Notes: generated by a model from the sequence alone, not told the origin. 64,000 nucleotides of DNA from Thalassobellus sediminis (GCF_044386045.1 NZ_JBISCD010000040.1:310001-374000); one strand, 5' to 3'; positions 53,901-61,904 are shown, counted from the first letter of the stretch. Made by a program: numbers and translations.

Positions 53901-54089
53901 TGTAGTAAACCCTACGTATTTTAAGAAATCGCGTCGCGTTGTAGACGAAGCTTCTAATGTATCTTTATCTCCTAAAAATTCATCAGTAGGTATTTCTGCT
54001 ACAAACTCGTTTTGCTTTAGCGTCTCAACAATAGAGCTATTCTCGTTTAGCTCTTCAACACTTTTCCAGTATTTCTTGTTTGATGACAT
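50988..54089 (-). CDS. actB: alternative complex III iron-sulfur subunit ActB
   Basis: A 1033-residue periplasmic subunit fusing a molybdopterin-oxidoreductase-like domain without Mo cofactor (about 75-740) to an FeS domain (about 780-1000). A Tat motif, TRRDFLKYVGF, at 51-61 and a lipobox ending SLAAC (Cys71) mark export and anchoring. Four cysteine clusters are visible: CTGCGACVIAC, CQHCNHAPCETVC, CVGTRYCANNC and CSMC with CSAAC, consistent with three [4Fe-4S] and one [3Fe-4S] centre. It links quinol oxidation at ActC to the hemes of ActA and ActE. Confidence 0.97.
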   Translation of the reverse strand: MSSNKKYWKSVEELNENSSIVETLKQNEFVAEIPTDEFLGDKDTLEASSTTRRDFLKYVGFTTAAASLAACEGPVKKSIPYIVQPTEIIPGVANYYATTIADGFDFASVLVKTREGRPIKIENNALATTNGSANARVNASVLGLYDSLRVQGPKRKDGNAISWSDFDAETSKKLTDIAAANKEIVLLTQTFASPSTSKLISEFSEKYGNVRHVVYDAVSESAALDAYQAKYGERALANYDFEKAMTIVSVGADFLSDWQGGGFDSGYSKNRIPDHGKMSRHIQFESNMSLTGANADKRVPLKPSEQKLALAKLYSYVVGGSVSGSLPKHIEDAVKSAATQLKKAGSKGVVVTGIQDVNAQTVALDINEALSSKAFDKSAPIKTRQGNDKAVASLVADMKDGKVAAIIMSGVNPLYTLSNASDFAEGLKKTELSVAFSMKVDETSSETNYIAAAPHYLESWGDVEIKKGHYALTQPTIRPLFDTRQFQEALLKWTGNDVSYHDYIKDAWGTTILGGSSFNQALHDGVYVGEIASQTEETSSEETETPAGNAANALAASAKSKGGFELTLYTKVGMGDGQQANNPWLQEFPDPLTRTSWDNYLTISKADADALGLENNHVATGALNGSYANVTVNGTTITAPVMIQPGQAKGSVGLALGYGKTKGLKEEMQTGVNAYALYQGFSKVQDVTIEAAAGEHEFASVQLQNTLMGRGDIIKETTLEIFNTSSRDVWNKVPTVSLNHEETPVTSPEVDLWDEFDRSIGHHFNLSIDLNACTGCGACVIACHAENNVPVVGKEEVRRSRDMHWLRIDRYYSSEETFAEDDTKKEEFSGLFGDNGSLGGFGELENPTENPQVAFQPVMCQHCNHAPCETVCPVAATSHGRQGQNHMAYNRCVGTRYCANNCPYKVRRFNWFLYNGNDEFDYHMNDDLGRMVLNPDVVVRSRGVMEKCSMCIQKTQKTILDAKRDGREIKDGEFQTACSAACSSGAMIFGDINDKESKVAKLLEDDRMYHLLESVGTKPNVQYHTKVRNTTEA

Positions 54090-54123
54090 ATTATATAATT
54101 GAATTACTTCTTATTAAAATTTA

Positions 54124-55419
54124 TTAATAGTGACATTTACCACATTCTAAACCACCCATTTCAGCTTCCGTAAATTCTTTTACGCCATACTTTTTAGTTA
54201 GTTCTTCATGTATTTTTTTGTAATAATCATTATCTTTAATATTCACATTGGTTGTTCTATGACATTCAATACACCAACCCATTGTTAAAGGTGCAAATTG
54301 CTCTGCAATTTCCATTGTTTCAATTGGCCCATGACATGTTTGACACTCTACACCTGCAACAGTAACATGTTGTGAGTGGTTAAAATAAACAAAGTCTGGT
54401 AAGTTATGAATTCTAACCCATTTAACTGGCTGAGAATCTCCTGTATATTTTTGATCGGCATCATTCCACCCTACTGCAGTGTATAATTTTTTAATTTCAC
54501 CATCATAAAATTCTTTTGAATACTCTGGAGTTGTTTCTCCATTATATTCATAAATTGATTTATGACAGTTCATACATACATTTAAAGATGGAATACCAGA
54601 TGTTTTACTAACTCTAGCAGAAGAATGACAGTATTTACAATCTATACCATTATCGCCAGCATGTATTTTATGAGAAAAATGAATTGGTTGTACTGGCTGA
54701 TAACCTTGATCTACTCCAATTTGAGACAAATACCCATACACAAAATATGCACTAGAAAGCAAAAAGAATATAGCAACAACAATCATTAAAAATTGATTTT
54801 GCACAAAAGCTTTCCAAAGCGGTGTTCTTTTTGAAGCTTCTGGCAACTCGATATTTTGAGCAGCAGCAAAACGACGAAGCGTTTTATTTACTAAAAATAA
54901 CCCGGCAGCTAATAATATAAATAAGATAGCTAATGCTCCTAAAATTATTTCATTAGAAATACCATTTGAAGATTTAGCTACTTGAACATCTCCGCCAGGT
55001 CCAACAGTAGGAGTAGGAGCTGCTTTCTTTTCTTCAGCAGTATAAGCTAAAATATTATCAATATCTTCATTTGATAATTGCGGAAATGCAGTCATTGCTG
55101 CGCCGCCATACTCGTTATAAATTTTGTTTGCGTAAGCATCTCCAGATTTAATAACACCTGAACTATTTTTTATCCAAGCATAAATCCATTCTCTATCTAA
55201 ACCTTGTTCATCAGACAAACGAGCTTCTACATTTCGTAATGCAGGCCCTGTCATTTTCTTATCTAATTTATGACAAGCAGCACAGTTGGCATTAAATAAT
55301 GATTTTCCTTTTGCTGAATCTCCATCTTGAGCAGAAAGAGAGGTAGTAAACGCTAATAAAAAAATTAAGCCGACATGAAAAATGCTTTTACTTAATTTAC
55401 GGTGAATCACCTGTTTCAT
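54124..55419 (-). CDS. actA: alternative complex III multiheme cytochrome c ActA
   Basis: First gene of the act-cox operon. The 431-residue protein has a signal peptide (about 1-30, ending LSAQ), an N-terminal monoheme cytochrome c domain (CAACH, His50; then FPQLSNEDIDNILAY), one membrane helix (about 155-178), another (about 210-232) and a pentaheme domain with CKYCH, CMNCH, CQTCH, CIECH and the C-terminal CGKCHY. That makes six CxxCH motifs, one more than the pentaheme ActA of Rhodothermus because of the fused N-terminal domain. It is transcribed from the promoter at 55501-55529. Confidence 0.96.
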   Translation of the reverse strand: MKQVIHRKLSKSIFHVGLIFLLAFTTSLSAQDGDSAKGKSLFNANCAACHKLDKKMTGPALRNVEARLSDEQGLDREWIYAWIKNSSGVIKSGDAYANKIYNEYGGAAMTAFPQLSNEDIDNILAYTAEEKKAAPTPTVGPGGDVQVAKSSNGISNEIILGALAILFILLAAGLFLVNKTLRRFAAAQNIELPEASKRTPLWKAFVQNQFLMIVVAIFFLLSSAYFVYGYLSQIGVDQGYQPVQPIHFSHKIHAGDNGIDCKYCHSSARVSKTSGIPSLNVCMNCHKSIYEYNGETTPEYSKEFYDGEIKKLYTAVGWNDADQKYTGDSQPVKWVRIHNLPDFVYFNHSQHVTVAGVECQTCHGPIETMEIAEQFAPLTMGWCIECHRTTNVNIKDNDYYKKIHEELTKKYGVKEFTEAEMGGLECGKCHY

Positions 55420-55500
55420 ATTGTTGGTTAAATTAACTTCTAAACTTTGGTATGACTTTTGTCATTTAATAGACAAAAAAAAACTTATAAAAATCTCAGG

Positions 55501-55529
55501 CAAAAGTAATATTTAAAGTCGATTTGCAA
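55501..55529 (-). promoter_or_regulatory. Bacteroidota-type promoter of the act-cox operon
   Basis: On the minus strand TTG (55529-55527), an 18-bp spacer and TACTTTTG (55508-55501) fit the consensus. The start would be near 55494, about 75 nt upstream of the actA ATG at 55419. Confidence 0.68.
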
Positions 55530-55632
55530 AATGTTACAGAACTGTTAATTGATAATTTAGAGAGATTCTAAATAATAAAAACAACCACAAATTAAATTAT
55601 AACGTATACATTTGTACAAATATATTAAGAAT

Positions 55633-56031
55633 ATGAAAATATTAAGTTTGAAAATTAGTGCTTTAGCATTTTTATGTTGTATTATACCTACAACTTCTAT
55701 TTTTTCACAAGAAGGTACTTTAAGTTTAAATCAAGATAAAAAAATTGAAACGTTACTTGATCTTAAAAAAGAAATAAATAAAAATGAAAATGATTCCGAC
55801 CGCTATAAAATTCAAATTTATAATGGAAATAGACTAGGTGCTCAAACAGCCCAAAAAGAGTTTAAAGAATCTTTTAAAGACTGGTCATCGACTGATAAAT
55901 ATGAAGAGCCCAACTTTAAAGTTTGGGTTGGAAACTTTAGAACACGATTGGAAGCTGATAGAGCATTAAAACGTATAAAAACTAAATTTCCCAGTGCATT
56001 TATTTTTAAGCCACTAAAGAAAAAAGATTAG
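55633..56031 (+). CDS. secreted SPOR-domain protein
   Basis: A 132-residue protein from the ATG at 55633; a TTG at 55612 lies inside a TACATTTG -7 box (55607-55614), so it cannot be the start if that promoter is used. A signal peptide (about residues 1-25, ending IFSQ) is followed by a charged linker and a SPOR-like domain (about 55-130): YKIQIYNGNRLGAQTAQKEF, FKVWVGNFRTRLEADRALK. SPOR domains bind denuded peptidoglycan, often at division sites. Its stop codon (56029-56031) overlaps the stop of the converging tail-collar gene. Confidence 0.82.
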   Translation: MKILSLKISALAFLCCIIPTTSIFSQEGTLSLNQDKKIETLLDLKKEINKNENDSDRYKIQIYNGNRLGAQTAQKEFKESFKDWSSTDKYEEPNFKVWVGNFRTRLEADRALKRIKTKFPSAFIFKPLKKKD

Positions 56032-56501
56032 TTTCTAGAGGGGTATATACCTTGTAATGCAATAATATAGCTAATTCCTAAATAGGGATTTCTTATATAA
56101 AAATCAGAATCACCACTTCTAACACTATAGGTTTCATATGTTTTACCTGAAAGTTTTTCAGAGACACTTATTTTCCTTAATTCTTTTGATTCGACTCCCC
56201 CTTTTTGTCCTAAATCTATTTCACTTAAATTTTTCCCTTGCCCTTGATGAATTGGAGTTCTTCCTCTAAGATCAGGTAAAGCAAAAGTTGTTCTACCATC
56301 GCCTCCATAAGTAGTTCCTAATAAAGAAAACAAAGCTGAATTTTGACTAATAGACAATAACTGCCCATCACAAAATGCCCAACCTCTTGGAGCAAAATTA
56401 CCAGAAAACATTCTAATTTCTCCTATAAATGCTTCTTGAGCATTAGAAAACGTGGTAGATAAACTTAAAAAAGTTACTAAGATTAAAAATTTAGTTTTCA
56501 T
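56028..56501 (-). CDS. secreted phage tail collar-domain (MdpB-like) protein
   Basis: A 157-residue protein from the ATG at 56501; a longer frame to 56567 would run into the infB terminator. A signal peptide (about residues 1-20, ending SNA) precedes a tail collar domain: IGEIRMFSGNFAPRGWAFCD, LFSLLGTTYGGDGRTTFALP, DLRGRTP and the C-terminal ISYIIALQGIYPSRN. These proteins resemble phage short-tail-fibre collars and microcystin-dependent protein B; most lack a signal peptide. It stands alone, without phage genes. The function is unknown. Confidence 0.85.
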   Translation of the reverse strand: MKTKFLILVTFLSLSTTFSNAQEAFIGEIRMFSGNFAPRGWAFCDGQLLSISQNSALFSLLGTTYGGDGRTTFALPDLRGRTPIHQGQGKNLSEIDLGQKGGVESKELRKISVSEKLSGKTYETYSVRSGDSDFYIRNPYLGISYIIALQGIYPSRN

Positions 56502-56555
56502 ATATATTCTGTTAGAATTAGAACTACAAGATAAAAAATAAATTAAAATCATAAA

Positions 56556-56580
56556 AAAAGCGACCAAATTGGTCGCTTTT
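56556..56580. terminator. terminator of the rimP-nusA-infB operon
   Basis: AAAAGCGACCAA-A-TTGGTCGCTTTT is a perfect 12-bp stem ending in T on both strands, 34 bp after the infB stop. Confidence 0.92.
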
Positions 56581-56614
56581 ACTTTTATACTTCATGATAT
56601 ATCTAAATGATATA

Positions 56615-59431
56615 TTATTTAAGTTTCTTCTTAACTTCAACTTCATGGAAAGCTTCAATAATATCGCCTTCCTTAATGTCGTTGTAGTTTTTAATTTGCA
56701 TACCACAATCGTAACCTTTTGTTACTTCTTTAGCATCGTCTTTAAATCGTTTTAAAGAAGCTAATTCTCCTGTATATACAACAACACCATCTCTAATTAA
56801 TCTAATACCAGAACTTCTAAGTATTTTACCATTAGTAACCATACAACCTGCAATACTACCTATTTTAGTTACTTTAAATATTTCTCTAATTTCGGCAGTA
56901 CCTAAAATCTCTTCTTTAAGCTCTGGAGATAACATACCTTCCATAGCATCTTTAAGATCATTTATAGCATCATAGATAATTGAGTATGTTCTAATATCAA
57001 TTTCTTCTTTATCGGCAATCATTCTTGCATTTCCAACCGGACGCACATTAAATCCTACGATAATAGCATCAGATGCAGATGCTAATAATACATCACTTTC
57101 TGTAATGGCACCAACACCTTTATGAAGAATATTAACTTGAATCTCTTCTGTAGATAATTTTTGGAATGAATCTGTTAAGGCTTCAACCGAACCATCTACA
57201 TCACCTTTAAGGATGATATTTAACTCTTGGAAGTCCCCAAGCGCGATACGACGTCCAATTTCATCAAGTGTAATATGACGTTGTGTTCTAACTGATTGTT
57301 CGCGCTGTAACTGTGCACGTTTTGAAGCAATTTGCTTCGCTTCACGTTCATCTTCAAATACATTGAATTTATCTCCAGCTTGTGGTGCACCATCTAAACC
57401 AAGAATAGATACTGGTGTTGAAGGTCCTGCTTCAGCAACATCATTACCACGTTCGTCATGCATCGCTTTTACTTTACCACTATTTTTTCCTGCTAGAACA
57501 TAATCACCAACTTTTAAAGTTCCTGCTTGTACTAATATGGTAGATACATAACCTCTACCTTTATCTAAAAAGGCTTCAACTACAGTACCAACAGCCGCTT
57601 TCTTTGGATTTGCTTTTAGCTCTAATAATTCTGCTTCAAGCAATACTTTTTCTAGTAATTCTTTAACACCAGTTCCCATTTTTGCTGAAATATCATGAGA
57701 TTGGATTTTTCCACCCCAATCTTCAACTAATAGGTTCATTTGCGCTAAGCCCTCTTTAATTCTATCAGGATTAGCATCTGGTTTATCAATTTTATTTATT
57801 GCAAAAACAATAGGAACTCCCGCAGCTTGTGCATGCGAAATAGCTTCTTTAGTTTGTGGCATAATATCATCATCGGCAGCAGCTACAATAATAGCAATAT
57901 CTGTAACTTGAGCACCACGAGCACGCATGGCTGTAAAGGCCTCGTGACCTGGCGTATCTAAAAAGGCTATTTTTTGACCGTTTTCTAACTCTACTCCGTA
58001 AGCACCAATATGCTGCGTAATACCTCCAGACTCACCTGCAATTACATTTTCTTGACGAATATAATCTAGGAGTGATGTTTTACCATGATCTACGTGTCCC
58101 ATTACAGTTACAATTGGCGCACGTGATTTTAAATCTTCTGGTTTATCTTCAACTTCTTCTATAGATTCTTCAATGTCTGCAGTTACAAATTCAACTTGGT
58201 AGCCAAATTCGTCGGCTACAATAGATAATGTTTCAGCATCTAAACGCTGATTCATAGTTACCATCATACCAAGAGACATACATGCAGAAATAATTTGAGT
58301 CACCCCAACATCCATCATAGTAGCCATTTCACTTGCGGTAACAAACTCTGTTACTTTAATGATTTTACTTTCTGCTGCTTCGATTTGTTGATCGATTTCA
58401 GTCTGCTCTCTATGCTTATCTCTTTTATCTCTTCTGTTTTTTGCTCCTCTACCTTTGTTAGATTTTCCTTGAAGTTTTTCAAGTGTTTCTCTAACTTGTT
58501 TCTTTACATCTTCTTCAGAAGGCTCTTCTTTAACTACATTACGTCTTCCTTGTCCTGGCTTCCCTTTAAAACGATCGTTAGCTCCTGATCTGTTTGGACC
58601 ACCAGCTCCAGATCTATTAGGGCCTCCTGATCTGTTTGGACCATTAGAATTCCCTGGTTGATTCCCACCAACTTTACTTATACGACGACGTTTTTTCTTA
58701 TTAGCAGTATCACCTGCTTTAGCTTCAGGTTTTTTATCGACTGGTTTTTTCTTTGGTTTATTAAATTGAGATAAATCAATTTTATCGCCAGCAATTTTTG
58801 GACCAGTCAGTTTTTTATACTGTGTTTCTACCTTTTCATCTGGTATAACTACCTCATCATCAACAATAATTGGAGCTTCTTTTGAAGATGCTTTTTTCTC
58901 AGATTTAGGTTTTTCTTCTATAGCTGGTTTAGAAACTTCCGACTTAGTAGGTTTTTTAACTTCTTCCTTGACAACTTCTTCCTTGACAACTTCTTCCTTA
59001 ACAACCTCTTTTTCAACAACGTCTTCTTTTTTAACTTCCTCCTTGAGATCAGCTGTTTTAACTTCAGCATTTTTAGATTTAGGATTCAAATCAATTTTTC
59101 CAACTTGCTTAGGTCCAGAAAGTACTTTAGAGGCTTTTACAACGTCTTCTCTTCTAGCTGATGCTTTTTGTTTTTCTTCAAGTTCACGTTCACGTTGTTC
59201 ACGCAATACTTCTTTCTCTTTTAACTTAGCAACACCAACTTCTTTAGAAGCTACTTTTTTATTTGCATCTGTTTGAAATTCACCTGAAAGAATTGCATAT
59301 GTTTCTTCAGAAATTTTCGTAGTAGGTCGCTTCTCAATATCGATACCTTTAGAATCTAAAAATTCAACTGCTCGATCAAGAGAGATATTAAGCTCACGTA
59401 ATACTTTATTTAATCTAATTGTTTCAGCCAT
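56615..59431 (-). CDS. infB: translation initiation factor IF-2
   Basis: GTPase that places fMet-tRNA on the 30S subunit. The 938 residues comprise an N-terminal IF2_N helix domain (IRLNKVLRELNISLDRAVEFL), a long low-complexity Lys/Glu region (about 60-340) with KEEVV repeats and NRSG repeats, then the G domain from about 440 (GHVDHGKTS, DTPGHEAF, NKIDKPD) and domains II-IV ending YNDIKEGDIIEAFHEVEVKK. It follows nusA by 29 bp. The length is within the range for Bacteroidota. Confidence 0.98.
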   Translation of the reverse strand: MAETIRLNKVLRELNISLDRAVEFLDSKGIDIEKRPTTKISEETYAILSGEFQTDANKKVASKEVGVAKLKEKEVLREQRERELEEKQKASARREDVVKASKVLSGPKQVGKIDLNPKSKNAEVKTADLKEEVKKEDVVEKEVVKEEVVKEEVVKEEVKKPTKSEVSKPAIEEKPKSEKKASSKEAPIIVDDEVVIPDEKVETQYKKLTGPKIAGDKIDLSQFNKPKKKPVDKKPEAKAGDTANKKKRRRISKVGGNQPGNSNGPNRSGGPNRSGAGGPNRSGANDRFKGKPGQGRRNVVKEEPSEEDVKKQVRETLEKLQGKSNKGRGAKNRRDKRDKHREQTEIDQQIEAAESKIIKVTEFVTASEMATMMDVGVTQIISACMSLGMMVTMNQRLDAETLSIVADEFGYQVEFVTADIEESIEEVEDKPEDLKSRAPIVTVMGHVDHGKTSLLDYIRQENVIAGESGGITQHIGAYGVELENGQKIAFLDTPGHEAFTAMRARGAQVTDIAIIVAAADDDIMPQTKEAISHAQAAGVPIVFAINKIDKPDANPDRIKEGLAQMNLLVEDWGGKIQSHDISAKMGTGVKELLEKVLLEAELLELKANPKKAAVGTVVEAFLDKGRGYVSTILVQAGTLKVGDYVLAGKNSGKVKAMHDERGNDVAEAGPSTPVSILGLDGAPQAGDKFNVFEDEREAKQIASKRAQLQREQSVRTQRHITLDEIGRRIALGDFQELNIILKGDVDGSVEALTDSFQKLSTEEIQVNILHKGVGAITESDVLLASASDAIIVGFNVRPVGNARMIADKEEIDIRTYSIIYDAINDLKDAMEGMLSPELKEEILGTAEIREIFKVTKIGSIAGCMVTNGKILRSSGIRLIRDGVVVYTGELASLKRFKDDAKEVTKGYDCGMQIKNYNDIKEGDIIEAFHEVEVKKKLK
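58959..59018 (-). repeat. 15-bp tandem repeat inside infB
   Basis: Four tandem units (ACTTCTTCCTTGACA twice, then two variants) encode KEEVV-type pentapeptides in the disordered part of IF-2. Copy number may vary between strains. Confidence 0.8.
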
Positions 59432-59460
59432 AAATCGCCTTTAAAATACTCAAATATATG

Positions 59461-60693
59461 TTATTCTTCAAATTCTTCCTTAAGAATTCTTATAACATCT
59501 TTAATTGTTTCTTCTTCTAAATCAGTTCTTTTTACTAAATCATTGACTTCTTGCTCTAAAATACTTTTCGCAGTATCTAATCCAGCTTTACTAAATTCGT
59601 CTATAATCCATCCTTCAATTTCATCAGAGAACTCTCTTAATTCTACATCTTCTTCGGCTCCCTCTCTAAATACATCTATTTCATAGCCAGTAAGTTGTCC
59701 AGCCAAACGTATGTTATGACCACCTCTACCAATTGCTTTACTTACCTCTTCAGGTTTTAAAATAACCTCGGCACGTTTTGTTTCTTCATTAATTTTAATT
59801 GAAGTTACTCTTGCAGGACTTAAAGCACGTGTAATATATAATTGTAAATTATTAGTATAATTAATTACATCAATATTTTCATTACCTAGTTCACGAACAA
59901 TTCCATGAATTCTAGATCCTTTCATTCCTACACAAGCTCCAACAGGATCTATTCTATCATCATAAGAATCTACCGCTACTTTTGCTTTCTCTCCTGGAAT
60001 TCTAACCACATTTTTTATGGTTATTAAACCATCAAAAACTTCAGGTATTTCTTGTTCAAATAATTTCTCTAAGAACGCAGGAGAACTTCTAGACATCATA
60101 ATCGTAGGTTTTGCTCCTTTAAGCTCTACACTATCTATAACACCTCTTACATTATCTCCTTTTCTAAAGAAGTCAGATGGAATTTGTCTGTCTTTTGGTA
60201 GCACAATTTCATTTCCTTCATCATCCAACAGAATAACTGCCCTGTGACGAATATGATGAACTTCTGCTGTATATATTTCTCCTATTAAATCTTTAAATTG
60301 CTTATAGATAATAGTATTATCGTGTTCATGAATCTTAGAAATTAGGTTTTGACGTAATGCTAAAATAGCACGTCTTCCTAAATCTATAAGCTTAACTTCT
60401 TCAGATACATCTTCACCAACCTCAAAATCTGGCTCAATTTTACGAGCTTCGGTTAAAGTAATTTCTTGGTTTGGTTCTTCAACCTCTCCATCAGCTACAA
60501 CAACTCTATTTCTCCATATTTCTAAATCGCCTTTATCAGGGTTTACAATAATATCGAAATTATCATCATCGCCAAATTTCTTTTTTAAGGCACTTCTAAA
60601 CACATCTTCTAAAATTGCCATTAACGTTACTCTGTCAATTAGCTTATCGTCTTTGAATTCTGAAAAAGATTCAATTAACGCGATATTCTCCAT
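59461..60693 (-). CDS. nusA: transcription termination/antitermination protein NusA
   Basis: A 410-residue NusA: N-terminal RNA-polymerase-binding domain (IALIESFSEFKDDKLIDRVT), S1 domain (about 135-200, IGEIYTAEVHHIRHRAVIL), KH1/KH2 (VGACVGMKGSRIHGIVRELGNE, KAIGRGGHNIRLAGQLTGYEID). It lacks the C-terminal acidic repeats of the enterobacterial form, as expected here. It lies between rimP (13 bp) and infB. NusA can influence termination at the leader hairpin at 61184-61204, which would allow feedback. Confidence 0.97.
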   Translation of the reverse strand: MENIALIESFSEFKDDKLIDRVTLMAILEDVFRSALKKKFGDDDNFDIIVNPDKGDLEIWRNRVVVADGEVEEPNQEITLTEARKIEPDFEVGEDVSEEVKLIDLGRRAILALRQNLISKIHEHDNTIIYKQFKDLIGEIYTAEVHHIRHRAVILLDDEGNEIVLPKDRQIPSDFFRKGDNVRGVIDSVELKGAKPTIMMSRSSPAFLEKLFEQEIPEVFDGLITIKNVVRIPGEKAKVAVDSYDDRIDPVGACVGMKGSRIHGIVRELGNENIDVINYTNNLQLYITRALSPARVTSIKINEETKRAEVILKPEEVSKAIGRGGHNIRLAGQLTGYEIDVFREGAEEDVELREFSDEIEGWIIDEFSKAGLDTAKSILEQEVNDLVKRTDLEEETIKDVIRILKEEFEE

Positions 60694-60706
60694 AACTCTT
60701 ATTGAA

Positions 60707-61168
60707 TTAAAATTTAATCATAACTTTTGCTTCTACAATATCTTTATAAGCGATATTCGCTTCTTTTCTTATAGTTACTTTACCCTTACCAATAGGCTTA
60801 GGCTCTCTAACTTTCCATTCTAAAATAATATTATCGTCGGTTGCTTCTGTAAGAGTTCCTTCAAATTCCTCTGAAGTTGTTTTTACTCCAAGCACTCTCT
60901 TTAAATGTTTTTTGTACTGTCTTGTATTTACTAATGGAGCCGTTGCACCTGCCGACATAACTTCTAAAGAAAAATCTTGTTCTTCTCTATCTAAATTATG
61001 TTCTATAGCTCTACTAATAAACATACAATCTTCAACCAAAACGCCATTATCACCATCAATAATCACTTTTATTTGGTTATCTCCCTGAATAGAAAATTCT
61101 ATTAGAAATAAATCTTGACGCTCTTCTAGAGCAGTTTCAAGTAATTCTTTAACGGTGTTTTTAAACAT
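60707..61168 (-). CDS. rimP: ribosome maturation factor RimP
   Basis: A 153-residue protein of normal length acting in 30S maturation. Motifs: FLIEFSIQGDNQIKVIIDGDNGVLVEDC, the region SRAIEHNLDREEQDFSLEVMSAG and RQYKKHLKRVLGVKT. First gene of rimP-nusA-infB, the usual order in bacteria. It starts 15 bp after a terminator-like hairpin, with little room for a separate ribosome-binding site. Confidence 0.96.
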   Translation of the reverse strand: MFKNTVKELLETALEERQDLFLIEFSIQGDNQIKVIIDGDNGVLVEDCMFISRAIEHNLDREEQDFSLEVMSAGATAPLVNTRQYKKHLKRVLGVKTTSEEFEGTLTEATDDNIILEWKVREPKPIGKGKVTIRKEANIAYKDIVEAKVMIKF

Positions 61169-61183
61169 TCTTTAGTATAAAAA

Positions 61184-61204
61184 GAGGGGACTTTACGTCC
61201 CCTC
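61184..61204 (-). terminator. terminator-like hairpin in the rimP-nusA-infB leader
   Basis: On the minus strand GAGGGGAC-GTAAA-GTCCCCTC is a perfect 8-bp GC-rich stem followed by TTTTTATAC, 15 nt before the rimP ATG. A TATATTTG box at 61239-61232 lies upstream, so the hairpin would be transcribed as part of the leader. It may attenuate the operon. Confidence 0.75.
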
Positions 61205-61567
61205 ATTCTCTTAATTCGCCTTTCAACGGTGCAAATATATGATATTTTAATTGATTTATAAAGTAATTATTTATAAATTTATATGCCTCTCCAATAAACT
61301 AAATTATACATAAAAACTTGTTCCTACCGGCTTTTCTAAACAAGCATAAAACACCTTAAAAGTAGCTAATCAACTAGATAAAAAACAGGATTATTAAATA
61401 CACTTACTTTACACACTCGAAATTTAGCATCAAAAAGCATGCATTTATACTTCTTAGAACAATTTGTGAGGTGTTATGTGTTTTAATAAATTAAAGATTT
61501 TGTTATTCCTTCAGGAATCTGAGTTTATTACTACTATAAAAGCTAAAATAGAACGAAAATATTCACA
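61205..61567. other. non-coding region between rimP leader and UspA remnant
   Basis: I see no convincing gene here. It contains the rimP -7 box TATATTTG (minus strand, 61239-61232, no matching TTG upstream) and a small dyad ATTCCT-TC-AGGAAT at 61505-61518 related to the intergenic hairpins at 14252 and 36940. The rest is AT-rich with stops in all frames. Confidence 0.6.
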
Positions 61568-61789
61568 TTGAATTTCAACTTTTCTAAATACACAATAAAT
61601 ATTTATAATGATTTGAGTATAGAAAAAGGTATTATGAATTTCTCTAAATCTATAAAAGCAGACTTAATTGGCATGAGCACCAATGGTAGGCAGGGTATTT
61701 CTCATTTTTTTAATGGTAGCATTAGTGAAAATTTAGTTAATCATGCTAAACGACCTGTAATAACATTTAATCAAAAAGAAAAATCCTAA
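61568..61789 (+). pseudogene. C-terminal fragment of a universal stress protein (UspA)
   Basis: The 73 codons encode only the last part of a Usp domain: INIYNDLSIEKGIMNFSKSI, then ADLIGMSTNGRQGISHFFNG and SISENLVNHAKRPVITF, the last two forming the nucleotide-binding G-x(2)-G-x(9)-G(S) region and final strand. A normal Usp domain has about 140 residues, and flavobacterial ones often have two domains. There is no ATG at the start (the first possible codon is TTG at 61568), and an in-frame stop lies at 61544-61546. It is best read as a decayed remnant. Its stop codon is inside the tRNA-Gln terminator. Confidence 0.75.
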
Positions 61790-61809
61790 CTTCTTTCGAA
61801 ATTAGGATT
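61782..61809 (-). terminator. terminator of tRNA-Gln
   Basis: On the minus strand AATCCTAA and TTAGGATT pair around a 12-nt loop and are followed by TTTTTCTTTTTG. It starts 5 bp after the tRNA 3' end and overlaps the stop codon of the UspA remnant on the other strand. Confidence 0.8.
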
Positions 61810-61814
61810 ATCTG

Positions 61815-61887
61815 TTGGCCCACTAGGGCTCGAACCTAGACTCTTTGGTACCAAAAACCAACGTGTTGCCAGTTACACCATGGGCCA
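61815..61887 (-). tRNA. tRNA-Gln (anticodon TTG)
   Basis: 73 nt. The acceptor stem TGGCCCA pairs with TGGGCCA plus discriminator A. The anticodon arm is TTGGT-TTTTGGT-ACCAA with anticodon TTG, decoding CAA/CAG. The T arm holds GGTTCGAGC. The CCA end is not encoded (CAG follows). A consensus promoter lies at 61905-61934 and a terminator at 61782-61809, so it is a single-gene unit. Confidence 0.95.
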
Positions 61888-61904
61888 ATGTGCAATTGAG
61901 GGTG

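Noticed and set aside
55612..55632. TTG start for the SPOR protein
   Set aside because: The codon is within the predicted TACATTTG -7 box, and the signal peptide begins properly at the ATG at 55633.
56028..56501. Prophage remnant
   Set aside because: The tail collar domain stands alone with a signal peptide; no integrase, capsid, portal or terminase genes are nearby.
56524..56706. Small minus-strand frame at the end of infB
   Set aside because: It overlaps the infB coding end and its terminator in another frame and has no recognisable features.
58959..59018. CRISPR-like or regulatory tandem repeat
   Set aside because: The 15-bp units are in frame in infB and encode KEEVV pentapeptides; there are no spacers.
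58295..59276. Plus-strand frames opposite infB
   Set aside because: Low-complexity shadows (Ser/Thr- and Phe/Cys-rich) of the Lys/Glu-rich region of IF-2.
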